From Pseudomonadota bacterium (GTDB lineage: Bacteria; Pseudomonadota; Alphaproteobacteria; Acetobacterales; Acetobacteraceae): a stretch of DNA of 35,318 bases. The notes under the pieces are model-generated. The model had not been told where the DNA came from. It did not search any database and worked only from the letters and a program-made list of their open reading frames with translations. The DNA is taken from positions 1-35,318 of the forward strand of contig JAJYYH010000007.1 in NCBI GenBank assembly GCA_021801255.1, read 5' to 3'. Below are positions 1-10,093 of the stretch, piece after piece (position 1 is the first letter of the stretch; each line of letters begins with the position of its first letter). The position numbers were made by a program, and so were the translations under genes.

Positions 1-209
1 TGAGCCGTCGCGGTTGTGACGCTGCGTCGCACGAAGGTACATGCCGCATTTTTAGCGTGTCACCACAACTATTTCAATAAGAATATCTAGAGTCGTGTGC
101 CTCACTTTTGGAAGAATTCCCCGCCGCGAAATCTTGGAAAACGGGCAAAATCCACGCGTTACGTTGCCCCGTAGATCCTCAATATGCCCAATGACCGCGA
201 ACCCGGGTC
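1..209. other. Left edge, no gene recognised
   Basis: No convincing coding frame, tRNA or repeat was seen here. The stretch is of mixed base composition, with an AT-richer patch around 50-100 that could hold the promoter of the following outer-membrane gene. No clear -35/-10 pair could be fixed. The window may simply begin at a contig end, so an upstream gene could be missing. Confidence 0.4.
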
Positions 210-1610
210 TTGCTAACTTTGCTATCGCTGACGGCCATCGCCGAGGCATCGGCGCAGACGGCGAGCTTGGCCACCGCCTGGCCCGCAATCAGATTGCAAC
301 AAGATCCCGCGCCGGACGACGAGGGTTTTTTCGGCGGCAGCGATCTCGACATGAACCAGATCGCCGCCGGGCGACCCCCCTCTGTTCATGCCACGACCAC
401 CAACACGCCCTCTTACGCCTACACGATTAGCGGCATCGTGACGGATGCCAGCGAGTTGCCCATCGCACAGGCTCGGGTGACACTTGAGACGCGCGATGGC
501 GAGCACCTGGCGCATACCTATACCGATTCCAATGGACGCTTCGGTTTCAACGCCCCGGAGCCCGGCGCCTATCTCGTGGTGGTCGAGAAAGTTGACTACA
601 ACACGGAGATCAAAGTCCTGGAGGCCAGCATGGCGGCGCCAACAAAGCCGGCGGTGATCGAACTAACCTACAACCCATCCGCGGTAAAAGGCAAAAAGCG
701 GGCGCCATGGGCGATCAACACGTCCGGACCGCAATACACCGGAACCGCCGACACGGAGCCTGCGGGCTCATGGTATGTCGAACCCTGGGTATATAACGAG
801 CGGACGCCCTCGCAAGGCACATCGATCTACTACATGCCCGAGCGCATCGCGATCGGTCTCGGGCATAATTTCGAACTGGATTTCTGGCAGACCGTGGAAA
901 TTAATAATGCTGGATATCCGAGCGCACCACGCGGCATCCGTGCCAGTGACTGGGGATTCGGCAACGCGCACGTGCAGCTCAAATATGAGTGGCTGGAGGA
1001 TCAGGATACCTATAGTTTTTTCGCTCTGCCGACCATTTCGACCAGCGCCGACATCTACATTCCGACCGGCAACTTTACGACCGACCTGCATCCCGACGCC
1101 TATAATACGGACCAATTCAGCAACGGCACCGTGGACGAGGCGGTGAACCTGCTCCTGCGCAAGCGCTTCAAACCTTTCGAGCTCTACGCCGAGGTCGGCG
1201 ATATTATCCAGAATCCCACACGTGTCGGGCCGGGATATACGTTTAGCAACGGCATCAACACCGTTCCCCTGGGCGCGTATGAGAGGATGGTGGACGGGAA
1301 CCTGATATGGTTCGGTGCGGCCCTAGAGGACGTGCTCAACTCGGACTATGGAATCGGCTGGGTTATGGAATTCACCGGCGCGATGCAATCTGGCAGCAGC
1401 CTCTTCTTCGGCGCCGCCAACGCCCCCTCCTATTCCTATCTCTGGGCGGTTCCAGCCATCGAATTCAACTGGCCAACAACCGGCACTCTCGTCGCTACCT
1501 GGGGTTTTGGCATCGGTCTGCCGGTTATGCAGTCGAACTTCCCACGGACCTACACGCCAACTGGCACGGTTACGATTTACTGGAACGGCGGCGGTCCGCG
1601 CGGCGAATAA
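210..1610 (+). CDS. Outer-membrane beta-barrel protein with N-terminal carboxypeptidase-regulatory-like domain
   Basis: Residues about 70-150 form a carboxypeptidase-regulatory-like (transthyretin-like) beta-sandwich: a YTISGIVTD-type strand, a 'TYTDSNGRFGF' turn, then 'GAYLVVVEK'. From about residue 185 to the end, alternating aromatic/hydrophobic strands (WYVEPWVY, FELDFWQTV, VQLKYEW, GTVTIYWNG) look like an outer-membrane barrel of roughly MetA/transporter type; the exact family is not assigned. The frame opens with a TTG codon at 210 followed by a short hydrophobic run ending in an ASAQ-like cleavage site. This resembles a signal peptide that lacks its usual basic N-terminus. An in-frame stop at 192-194 prevents a longer start, so either TTG is used or the 5' end is damaged by a frameshift; an ATG at 191 lies in another frame. 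No substrate is inferred. Confidence 0.75.
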   Translation: MLTLLSLTAIAEASAQTASLATAWPAIRLQQDPAPDDEGFFGGSDLDMNQIAAGRPPSVHATTTNTPSYAYTISGIVTDASELPIAQARVTLETRDGEHLAHTYTDSNGRFGFNAPEPGAYLVVVEKVDYNTEIKVLEASMAAPTKPAVIELTYNPSAVKGKKRAPWAINTSGPQYTGTADTEPAGSWYVEPWVYNERTPSQGTSIYYMPERIAIGLGHNFELDFWQTVEINNAGYPSAPRGIRASDWGFGNAHVQLKYEWLEDQDTYSFFALPTISTSADIYIPTGNFTTDLHPDAYNTDQFSNGTVDEAVNLLLRKRFKPFELYAEVGDIIQNPTRVGPGYTFSNGINTVPLGAYERMVDGNLIWFGAALEDVLNSDYGIGWVMEFTGAMQSGSSLFFGAANAPSYSYLWAVPAIEFNWPTTGTLVATWGFGIGLPVMQSNFPRTYTPTGTVTIYWNGGGPRGE

Positions 1611-1628
1611 GCATGGGAGGAATAAATT

Positions 1629-1784
1629 ATGGTAGCGACCTCACCTCAACTTTCCGCATTTCAGGGCAGCAAGATATAGAGTCTGCAAGCTTTGATTTAT
1701 GAAATTGTTCGTCATTGTGATTGTCCCACCTGGCTGCCGGGACTACTGGCCCTTGGAGAATTGCATACCCGGCGTAGGGTCTGA
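1629..1784 (+). pseudogene. Small downstream frame interrupted by an amber codon
   Basis: An ATG at 1629 sits 8 bases after a strong GGGAGG ribosome-binding site, 18 bp after the stop of the barrel gene. It encodes 16 residues (MVATSPQLSAFQGSKI) and then a TAG at 1677-1679. The same frame continues open with a protein-like sequence (it includes 'LIYEIVRHCDCPTWLPG') to TGA at 1782-1784, giving 51 codons if the amber is ignored. A single CAG-to-TAG change would restore it. I do not recognise the product. It is either a decayed second gene of the operon or a real 16-residue leader-like peptide. Confidence 0.4.
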
Positions 1785-1904
1785 GCTTGTCCTCATTGTC
1801 CTTCACTAATTTTATAAATTCGAAACAAAAAGCTCAGGTCGTGCAGACCGTCTCAGGCCCTGCCATACCACATCCTACCATTTTATTAGGCATATTCTCC
1901 GCCT

Positions 1905-2234
1905 TCATCCGCCTTGTAGCAAAAGTCCGGTTTCGGTTTCATCGTCTGCAAAAAACAGCGTCCCGTGACACCTCGCGTGTCTCTCGGCCGTGTCCTGGTC
2001 TAGTGGCAGCGCCTCCTGAATTGCTGAAACGCGCCGTGACGAACCGCCGAATTGGCCGATTTTTGCATTCAGGGCTCTAACAATAGCCGGGTCTCTGATT
2101 TCTGGTTCTCCGCAAATGTCACCGACCTCAACACCGGTCTGCGCATGAACGTTAACCAATATTACTCCATTCAGAACTGCATAGGAATCTGACGTAAAAT
2201 TTGGTTGACCGGCCTCGCGGTTCAGTATCTCCAT
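1905..2234 (-). CDS. Orphan hypothetical protein, 109 aa
   Basis: Starting from ATG at 2234, this minus-strand frame encodes a mixed-composition, soluble-looking protein. It has a predicted strand-rich first half ('SYAVLNGVILVNVHAQTGV') and a helical second half ('AIVRALNAKIGQF'), and it does not look like a low-complexity shadow frame. No family was recognised, and only a weak AGG precedes the start. It would be transcribed divergently from the SDR gene at 2285. The flanking 1785-1904 contains AT-rich sequence with no visible gene. It may be a fragment of a longer gene lost by rearrangement. Confidence 0.3.
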   Translation of the reverse strand: MEILNREAGQPNFTSDSYAVLNGVILVNVHAQTGVEVGDICGEPEIRDPAIVRALNAKIGQFGGSSRRVSAIQEALPLDQDTAERHARCHGTLFFADDETETGLLLQGG

Positions 2235-2284
2235 TACCTATGAACGACCTGCGAGAGTTAGCCGATTGCGGTGAAAGCCTCCCC

Positions 2285-3376
2285 ATGGTCAGGCCGTTTG
2301 CGTCCCGTGAAGCAACCGCACCGGTCGTCGTCATCACCGGGGGATCGTCCGGCATCGGCCGCTGCGTCGCCGTGCTCTTCGCCCGGCGTGGCTGGCGCGT
2401 CGGGCTTATAGCACGCGGCACTGAAGGCTTGGCGGCCGCGAGCCGGGATGTGGAGGCGGCGGGGGGGCGGGTGGCCATCGGCCGGGCGGACGTGACCGAC
2501 AGCGCCGCCCTCCGTGCCGCTGCGGACGCGATCGTCGCGGCACTCGGGCCTATCGACGTCTGGATCAACTGCGCGGGCAACGGCGTCTATGGTCGGTTCA
2601 GCGAAGTCCCCGAGGCGGAGTTCCAGCGGGTGACGGACGTGACCTATCATGGTACCGTCAACGGCACCCGGGTGGCGCTCGCGCACATGCGGCCGCGTGG
2701 CCAGGGCAGCATCGTCAATGTTTGCTCCGCCATCGCCTTCCATGGATTGCCGTTGATGTCGTCTTACGCCGGCGCCAAGGCGGCGGTCCGCGCCTTCGGC
2801 CAGGCGGTCCAGGGCGAACTGAAACTCGAGCGGAGCCGCATCCGGCTCGGCACCGTTTTCCCGCCGGCGGTAAACACGCCCTTTTTCAGCCATGCCACCA
2901 GCCATATGGGTTGGCCCGCCCGCCCCGCCCCGCCCGTCTACCAGCCGGAGGTGGTGGCAGAGGGCATTTGGCAGGCGGTTGTCAGCGGACGCCCGGAGAT
3001 GACGATCAGCGGCACCGCGGCAGCATTCTCCTTGGCCGCCCGTCTCTTGCCGGACCTGGTCGCTTGGTGCGTGGGACGGTACGGCATCGAGCGGCAGATG
3101 ATCCGGGATCCGGAGGCCTGCCGTCTGCAGGAGCCGACTTTGTTTGCGCCTTCGCCGCGCGCGTCCGGTGTGCATGGTTCCTTTGGTCAGCGCGCGAGGG
3201 GATATAGCACCCATCTCTGGCTGGTTCGGTGCTGGACGGCGGCGACGCGTTTGCTCACGGCCGCATCATGGCGTGATCGGGCGAGGCGACCAGACGTTCC
3301 GTCGCTGCCCATACCTCCTCCACCAGATCAGGATCGAGAGCTTGGCGGTTTGGGCGCACGGCCCGGCGCTTCTTGA
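2285..3376 (+). CDS. SDR-family oxidoreductase with C-terminal extension
   Basis: A short-chain dehydrogenase/reductase that should bind NAD(P)H in an N-terminal Rossmann fold. Visible are the TGGSSGIG dinucleotide motif near residue 20, an 'INCAGNG' segment equivalent to NNAG, a catalytic Ser in 'VNVCSAIAF' and the YAGAK (YxxxK) catalytic pair. After the core comes 'LFAPSPRASGVHGSFGQRA', a tail typical of a longer SDR subgroup with a C-terminal segment. ATG 2285 puts the Rossmann strand at the usual distance from the N-terminus; ATG 2240 is the alternative. The last ~40 codons run into the 3' end of the convergent SDR gene and are rich in Arg and Pro, so the natural stop may have been lost. 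Substrate unknown. Confidence 0.8.
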   Translation: MVRPFASREATAPVVVITGGSSGIGRCVAVLFARRGWRVGLIARGTEGLAAASRDVEAAGGRVAIGRADVTDSAALRAAADAIVAALGPIDVWINCAGNGVYGRFSEVPEAEFQRVTDVTYHGTVNGTRVALAHMRPRGQGSIVNVCSAIAFHGLPLMSSYAGAKAAVRAFGQAVQGELKLERSRIRLGTVFPPAVNTPFFSHATSHMGWPARPAPPVYQPEVVAEGIWQAVVSGRPEMTISGTAAAFSLAARLLPDLVAWCVGRYGIERQMIRDPEACRLQEPTLFAPSPRASGVHGSFGQRARGYSTHLWLVRCWTAATRLLTAASWRDRARRPDVPSLPIPPPPDQDRELGGLGARPGAS

Positions 3377-4169
3377 CGTAGATACCGCTCAGCGTGGCGA
3401 ATTCAGGGGCCAACGCCGCATAGAGCGGGGTGTCGGCTCCTTGCGCTTCGGTCAAAGCCACCCTCGCGAGACATCGCCAGGCGATGCCGATGACCCCGCC
3501 GGTCCGCACCAATCCCGTCGCCACCAGACCGGGATGCACGACGTTCGCGACCACGCCCGTGCCTTCCAGCCTCCGGGAGAGGGCAAAGGTTATCATCATC
3601 AGCGCAAGCTTGGACTGGCTGTAAGCCCGGACCATCGTCCAGCGCCGACCGAGCACGAGATGATGTGGGCTGATGCGCGTGCGGTCAGACATCGACGAGC
3701 CGATAGTGACGATCCGCGACGGGGCAGCGGCCCGCAGCGCCGGCAACAGCATCTGGGTCAACACGAATGGCGAGAGCAGATTGGTTGCGAGCACACGGTT
3801 GTATCCTTCCGCGGTCGTGACCGGCTCGCTGTCGAATACGCCGGCGTTGTTGACCAGGATGGCAATCTTCGGAGAGCGCGAGAGGACGCACCGGCCTGCG
3901 GCTCTTGTTGCAGCCAGCAACGAGAGGTCGGCGATCAGCAGGTCCGTAGTGGCATGCGGCGCCTGCTCGGCAATCCAAGTCTGCGCCGCTTCTCCGCGCG
4001 CCCGGTCGCGCCCGATCAGGACCACGTGGTATCCGGCCCGGGCCAGCCCGAGCGCGATCCAGCGTCCGATGCCGCCGCTGCCACCGGTAACGACGGCGAC
4101 GGGCCGTCGCGTCGCCACGGCGGGTTTCGGGGACCGATCGCCGTTAGCGCAAGAATGACCGATGATCAT
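3255..4169 (-). CDS. SDR-family oxidoreductase, retinol-dehydrogenase-like
   Basis: A 304-residue SDR. It has the cofactor motif TGGSGGIG near residue 29, 'LVNNAGVF' for the NNAG strand, a catalytic Ser in 'VTIGSSMSD', and YSQSK as the YxxxK pair. The spacing and the 'TAEGYNR..ATNLLSPFVLTQMLLP' segment resemble the retinol dehydrogenase/WW-domain-oxidoreductase-type SDRs, which reduce or oxidise hydrophobic alcohols and aldehydes. The substrate cannot be read from sequence. ATG 4169 is preceded by GAGAGG at a suitable distance. It converges on the preceding SDR and their 3' ends overlap by 122 bp. Confidence 0.85.
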   Translation of the reverse strand: MIIGHSCANGDRSPKPAVATRRPVAVVTGGSGGIGRWIALGLARAGYHVVLIGRDRARGEAAQTWIAEQAPHATTDLLIADLSLLAATRAAGRCVLSRSPKIAILVNNAGVFDSEPVTTAEGYNRVLATNLLSPFVLTQMLLPALRAAAPSRIVTIGSSMSDRTRISPHHLVLGRRWTMVRAYSQSKLALMMITFALSRRLEGTGVVANVVHPGLVATGLVRTGGVIGIAWRCLARVALTEAQGADTPLYAALAPEFATLSGIYVKKRRAVRPNRQALDPDLVEEVWAATERLVASPDHAMMRP

Positions 4170-4202
4170 CAGTGGCCTCTCGGGGAATTCTGGCGAAAAT
4201 TT

Positions 4203-4362
4203 TCATCCCGCCCCGAGTGCCGCCTCGGCGGTGCGGACGGCTTGCAGCGGCAGGGCGGCGCGGCCGACGACCTGGCCGCCGATGCAGGCGAGCCAGCCAA
4301 TGGCTCGCCGTCGCGAAGGGGGGGTGTCGAAAAGGATGATGCGGTCGAGATCGAGGGCGCCG
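4203..4362 (-). pseudogene. 3' fragment of a homologue of the 105-aa gene at 5426-5743
   Basis: Read on the minus strand, this piece ends with 'WLACIGGQVVGRAALPLQAV..AEAALGAG' and a TGA at 4203-4205. This is almost identical to the C-terminus of the small gene downstream of EF-G. Upstream, about 21 more residues share only an 'ALD' motif and a similar spacing, so the fragment comes from a diverged relative rather than a simple recent copy. No start or N-terminal half is present. The fragment abuts the stop of the broken AbiJ-like gene. Confidence 0.65.
4212..4296 (+). repeat. Direct repeat, left copy (85 bp)
   Basis: Matches 5435-5519 in the same orientation with four mismatches over 85 bases (about 95% identity). 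Both copies are the 3' coding end of the same small gene family. They bracket the AT-rich AbiJ-like gene. Confidence 0.85.
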
Positions 4363-4383
4363 CCGCTCCATTTTCTCCTTCTA

Positions 4384-5254
4384 TCACCCCTCGCCCGGCG
4401 CCGCAGCCGCGCCGGGCGCGGAGGATTTGCGGATCACGTAGCTGACGAAGGCGGCGCAGGCGCCGAGCATGAATACCGCTTCTTCCATGCCGGCGGGAGA
4501 TTCCGGCTGATCGACCAACGAGTGGCGGATGCCTTTCTCGTCGCACGTGTAAGCGTAGAGTTTTTTGAATGCCTCATTCAGCGCCGAGTGTATCCGGCTG
4601 GATTTTCCAAACTTTTGCAGAGCTTTATTGAAATCGCTTTCGCCGGTCACGATGCGGAGCACCGATTCCATCGCGTGGATACTCTCGCGGATGGCGCCGG
4701 CGGGTTTGCTGTCATTGATGAGTCTTGCGCTTTCTCGGAGATGCTCTCTTACTCCGGCAAATTTGTCCCCTCGGCCGCTCTTCGTCAGCAATTGTATAGG
4801 CAAGTAAATTTGTTCTGAATATCTCCAAAAACTCGCTTATCTCGAACTTAAAGAGCTTATTTCTAAGTATATATTCAATAAAATCAAATATTTCATTAAA
4901 CCGATTGTTCATAATAAATTTTTCATATAATTCGACGTACTCCATGGCTTCTTTATGATATGATCGTTTACTTATTTTCGGAACAATTGAAGGATCGGTA
5001 ATTTTTTTTCCAAAAAACTCCATGTCGATTTTTTTAAGTACTTTCCTGTAATATTCTTTATTATTTTCAATATAGCAGTCCGCGAGGCCCGTTGTGTCCT
5101 CATATAAATCAGCAAAAACAAATACAGGATGGAATACATTCCATACGTCTATTCGAAATTTTTGCGAAATCTGTCCGAGCCGCAGCGGCTGCGGAATTGG
5201 CGCGAGGCCGTTCCGCTGTGAAAAAGTGAGATGGCGGCTGTTATCTTCTGTCAC
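4384..5254 (-). pseudogene. AbiJ-NTD4-type abortive-infection-like gene, frameshifted
   Basis: Two overlapping minus-strand frames together make one recognisable protein. The upstream frame (from ATG 5254) begins 'FSQRNGLAPIPQPLRLGQIS..FRIDVWNVF', the N-terminal signature of AbiJ-NTD4-type proteins. The downstream frame supplies the C-terminal half ('GVREHLRESARLINDSKPAGAIRESIHAMES', 'NEAFKKLYAYTCDEKGIRHSL', 'AVFMLGACAAFVSYVI'). The frame changes near 4770-4810, where roughly 20-30 residues of the usual linker also seem to be missing. Family members are linked to phage-defence (abortive infection) loci. The central part is strikingly AT-rich next to GC-rich neighbours, a sign of horizontal acquisition. 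It is probably inactive unless the break is a sequencing error. Confidence 0.75.
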
Positions 5255-5328
5255 GGCTGCGTTCCGACTCGGCGGCTAATCGCCATTTGCGCTGCGTATA
5301 AAAAGCCCGTGGCGACGTTGGCGCAAGC

Positions 5329-5349
5329 GGCAGTGCCGCAGGCACTGCC
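5329..5349. repeat. Perfect hairpin
   Basis: GGCAGTGCC and its exact complement are separated by a 3-base loop (gca). It lies between the broken AbiJ-like gene and the terminator-like hairpin at 5371. Function unknown; it may be part of an intergenic palindromic repeat. Confidence 0.6.
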
Positions 5350-5370
5350 GGCGGGAGAAAAGTCTTTTTG

Positions 5371-5403
5371 CTTCTTTTTCTTCAGAAAAAGAAGATTTTT
5401 TTT
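5371..5403 (+). terminator. Intrinsic-terminator-like hairpin
   Basis: An 11-bp perfect stem (CTTCTTTTTCT / AGAAAAAGAAG) with a 2-base loop is followed by A and eight T residues on the + strand. The stem is A/T-rich, so strength is uncertain. No + strand gene ends just upstream, while the minus-strand gene ending at 5426 would read it in the less favourable orientation. It may be a remnant of the intergenic element into which the accessory DNA was placed. Confidence 0.5.
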
Positions 5404-5425
5404 CCTGCCTCAAGCCCTGCCTTCT

Positions 5426-5743
5426 TCACCCCGTCCCGAGTGCCGCCTCGGCGGTGCGGACGGCTTGGAGGGGGAGGGCGGCGCGGCCGACGACTTGGCC
5501 GCCGATGCAGGCGAGCCAGTCGGCGCCGGCGGGGGGTGGCGGGCGGAGTTGCACCACCCGCGCCTCGGTGTCGAGGGCGACCGCGCGGTAGAGCCGCCAG
5601 CCGGTATGGATTGGGCCCTGTAAACGCACGACGCGGGCGATGGCCGCGCCCGCGTCGTCGCATCCGATCCATTCGAGGGCACGGGTTTCGCCGCCCTCCG
5701 CCTCCGCCCGCCCCCGCATCCAGTGCAGCCGGGGCGTCGGCAT
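5426..5743 (-). CDS. Hypothetical protein, 105 aa, downstream of EF-G
   Basis: A small soluble-looking protein with no family I recognise. It contains a Trp-rich first half ('RLHWMRG', 'LEWIGC', 'HTGWRLYR') and ends in 'WLACIGGQVVGRAALPLQAV'. ATG 5743 is preceded by AAGGCGG, 30 bp after the stop of the EF-G gene on the same strand, so the two are probably co-transcribed. Its 3' end exists a second time at 4203-4296, showing that this locus has taken part in a recombination or integration event. The gene itself looks intact. Confidence 0.6.
   Translation of the reverse strand: MPTPRLHWMRGRAEAEGGETRALEWIGCDDAGAAIARVVRLQGPIHTGWRLYRAVALDTEARVVQLRPPPPAGADWLACIGGQVVGRAALPLQAVRTAEAALGTG
5435..5519 (+). 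repeat. Direct repeat, right copy (85 bp)
   Basis: Partner of 4212-4296 at an offset of 1,223 bp, in the same orientation, about 95% identical. It lies within the 3' end of the 105-aa gene. Similarity stops at the gene's terminal codons on one side and just past the 'WLACIGG' codons on the other. Confidence 0.85.
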
Positions 5744-5773
5744 TACATTGCCGCCTTTAGCATGGCGCCGCCA

Positions 5774-7855
<2,082 letters not shown>

Positions 7856-8018
7856 GAGCGGCCTCCATATCATAACGGGCGCGGCGAGGCCCCTGCCCCG
7901 CGCGCCCGGTCCTGAGCAAACCCATAGCTGATCGGCGCGCCGATGCGCAGCCCGCTCTGAGCCGAGGCCCCGATATGGGGGAAAGCGCGCGCCTTGGCAA
8001 GCCAGGGCGGCGCCAGGT

Positions 8019-8804
8019 TCAGCCGAAACCGGCCGCGGCGAGGGCGGCGCGGATGGCGTCGGGCTTTTCCACTGTCACCAGATGGCCGGCCTCCGGCAGT
8101 ATCACCACCCGTGCCCCGGTGATGGCTGCGGCAAAGGCGCTCGCATAGATGGGCGGGATCAGTCGGTCGTTTTCACCCCACAGGATAAGCGTGCGGGCGC
8201 GGACGCGGTAAAGCCGATCGCCGAGGCCGCGGTCGGGGATGGGAAACAGCAGCTTTCCCGCCATCCCGAGCTGGCGGGCGCTTTTGACCAGGAAGCCGAT
8301 GAGGAATTGTGGATCCTCGAGATGCAGCCCGCCGGTCATCAGCTGCTCGCCGAGGGCCGCATCGTGGAACAAAAGCGCTGGCAGCTCGTGTGGGAGAGTG
8401 GCAAAAATATCGGGGATCGGGTGGTCGCCGAGCCAGAGGCCAAACGGCGCGATGAGGGCGAGTTTTTCCACCTCGCGCGGGGCGATCGCGGCCATCTCGG
8501 CGGCGATCATGCCGCCCAGCGAATGCCCGACCAGGATCGGCCGGGCGAGGCCGAGTTCCTCCACCACGTCCTGGCTATGGAGCGTGACATCCAGCATATC
8601 GCGCAGATGCGTCGCCTCCGCGCTCTCGCCATAGCCAGGCAGAAGCGGCGCGTGGACGCGGTACTGCGCGGCCAGCGTGGTGAGCAAGGGGTCTTCGGCG
8701 GTCACGCCAGCGGCGCCGTGGAAAAAAACCAGATCGGGCCCGTCGCCGCCGATCAGCACGTCCACCTTGTGGCCGCGCAAAGAGAGATGGGTCGAGCGGA
8801 TCAT
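8019..8804 (-). CDS. Alpha/beta-hydrolase
   Basis: A 261-residue alpha/beta-hydrolase with oxyanion motif 'FFHGAAG' (near residue 27-33), nucleophile elbow GHSLGG with Ser95, acid '[10 protein letters not shown]' and catalytic His in '[12 protein letters not shown]'. This is the layout of esterases and C-C bond (meta-cleavage-type) hydrolases. The reaction cannot be assigned. ATG 8804 overlaps the TGA of the upstream monooxygenase gene (ATGA), so translation is probably coupled and the two enzymes probably act in one pathway. An esterase/lactonase acting on the monooxygenase product would fit. After its stop, 7874-8018 has no gene; it contains a GC palindrome near 7930-7943. Confidence 0.85.
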   Translation of the reverse strand: MIRSTHLSLRGHKVDVLIGGDGPDLVFFHGAAGVTAEDPLLTTLAAQYRVHAPLLPGYGESAEATHLRDMLDVTLHSQDVVEELGLARPILVGHSLGGMIAAEMAAIAPREVEKLALIAPFGLWLGDHPIPDIFATLPHELPALLFHDAALGEQLMTGGLHLEDPQFLIGFLVKSARQLGMAGKLLFPIPDRGLGDRLYRVRARTLILWGENDRLIPPIYASAFAAAITGARVVILPEAGHLVTVEKPDAIRAALAAAGFG

Positions 8805-10063
8805 GCCACCATCCCCTGCGACGGCGCCGGCAGCGCGCCACGGAGCTCGGCCGGACGCACCGCATGGCGGAGAGGGTGGCACCAGAACCGCTCATCCCAG
8901 TCATAATCGCGCCAGATGTGGCGCAGGGCGGGCATCACCCGCTCGGCGAACAGCCGGGTCGAATACATGGTCTTTTCGGTCGGCATGTTGCCGACATGGA
9001 TCAGGCAATAGAGATTGCCGACGCGCAGGCCCCGGATCAAATCCTCGAGGCGCTGGCGAACTGTCTCGGGGCTGCCGGCGATGACATGGCCACCCTCGAT
9101 CAGTTCACCCCAGGTCACCGGCTGATAGCGAAACCGCGCGCCATATTGCGCGAGCGCGCCCGACTGGATGGTCTTGACCGTCCGATAGCCCGGCGCGTCG
9201 GCGAAGCCGGGGAAAATATGCAGGCAGCGATTGTAGAAATAGAGCACGTGCTCAGCATAGAGCCGCTCGGCCTCGGCATCGGTTTCGGCAACGCAGATGG
9301 TCTGGGCGAAACCGGCGCGATAGGGGCTGTCGTCGGGCGTATGGCGCGCCGCCACGCGATCCCAATAGCCCGCCATCAAGGCGCGGGCGCGCAAGTAGCC
9401 GGAAAAACTCAGATAGGAATAGGAATAGGTGTTATCGAGGCAGAAATCATAGGTTTCCAGCGAACCGCCGCCCGGGATATGGATCGGGGGGTAGGGTTTT
9501 TGCAGCGGCCGCGGCCAGATATTGACATAGCGCAGCTTGGTATAGCGGCCATTGAAGGCGAACGGTGCCTCCGCGGTCCAGGCGCGCAGGATCAACTCAT
9601 GCGCCTCGGCGTATTTCTCGCGCGTCAGGGCAGGGATCTGGCCATAGCAATAATTCGTATCCATCGAGGTGCCGACGGGAAAACCGGCGACCAGCCGGCC
9701 GCCCGAGATGACATCGAGCATAGCGAATTCCTCGGCCACGCGGATCGGCGGGTTATAGAGCGCGATGGAATTGCCGAGCACGACGAGCGCCACTTTCTCG
9801 GTGCGCCGGGCGAGGCTCGCCGCGATGAGATTGGGCGAGGGCATCAGCCCATAGCCGTTCTGGTGATGCTCGTTGCAGCCGATGCCATCGAAACCGAGGC
9901 TGGCGGCGTATTCGAGCTGGTCGAGATAGGTGTTGTAGACCTCATGGCCGCGCACCGGGTCGAACAGGTGGGGATCTATATCGACCCAGACCGAGCGGTG
10001 TTTTTCCCGGAAATCATCCGGCATGTCGGGCCAGGGCATCAAATTGAACCAGGTGAACCGCAT
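8801..10063 (-). CDS. Luciferase-like (LLM-class) flavin-dependent monooxygenase
   Basis: A 420-residue member of the bacterial-luciferase superfamily, which uses reduced FMN and oxygen. Visible landmarks are 'GFDGIGCNEHHQNGYGLMPSPNLIAASLARRT' near residues 55-90, 'VLGNSIALYNPPIRVAEEFAMLDVISGGRLVAGFPVG' and C-terminal 'HVIAGSPETVRQRLEDL'. These fit alkanesulfonate/alkanal/type II Baeyer-Villiger-like monooxygenases; the substrate is not determined. ATG 10063 has AAGGA 7 bases upstream. It is divergent from the SDR gene at 10230 and coupled to the hydrolase gene downstream. A partner flavin reductase is not visible in the window. Confidence 0.88.
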   Translation of the reverse strand: MRFTWFNLMPWPDMPDDFREKHRSVWVDIDPHLFDPVRGHEVYNTYLDQLEYAASLGFDGIGCNEHHQNGYGLMPSPNLIAASLARRTEKVALVVLGNSIALYNPPIRVAEEFAMLDVISGGRLVAGFPVGTSMDTNYCYGQIPALTREKYAEAHELILRAWTAEAPFAFNGRYTKLRYVNIWPRPLQKPYPPIHIPGGGSLETYDFCLDNTYSYSYLSFSGYLRARALMAGYWDRVAARHTPDDSPYRAGFAQTICVAETDAEAERLYAEHVLYFYNRCLHIFPGFADAPGYRTVKTIQSGALAQYGARFRYQPVTWGELIEGGHVIAGSPETVRQRLEDLIRGLRVGNLYCLIHVGNMPTEKTMYSTRLFAERVMPALRHIWRDYDWDERFWCHPLRHAVRPAELRGALPAPSQGMVA

Positions 10064-10093
10064 GTCGTTTTCCTTCCCGCGTTTTGCCCGACC

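Noticed and set aside
4770-4810. Programmed frameshift in the AbiJ-like gene
   Set aside because: No slippery heptamer with a downstream pseudoknot was apparent, and a piece of the family linker seems to be missing; decay is the simpler reading.
7930-7943. GC palindrome upstream of the EF-G start as an operator
   Set aside because: A 14-bp GC-only palindrome in such a GC-rich genome is likely by chance, and no supporting second site was seen.
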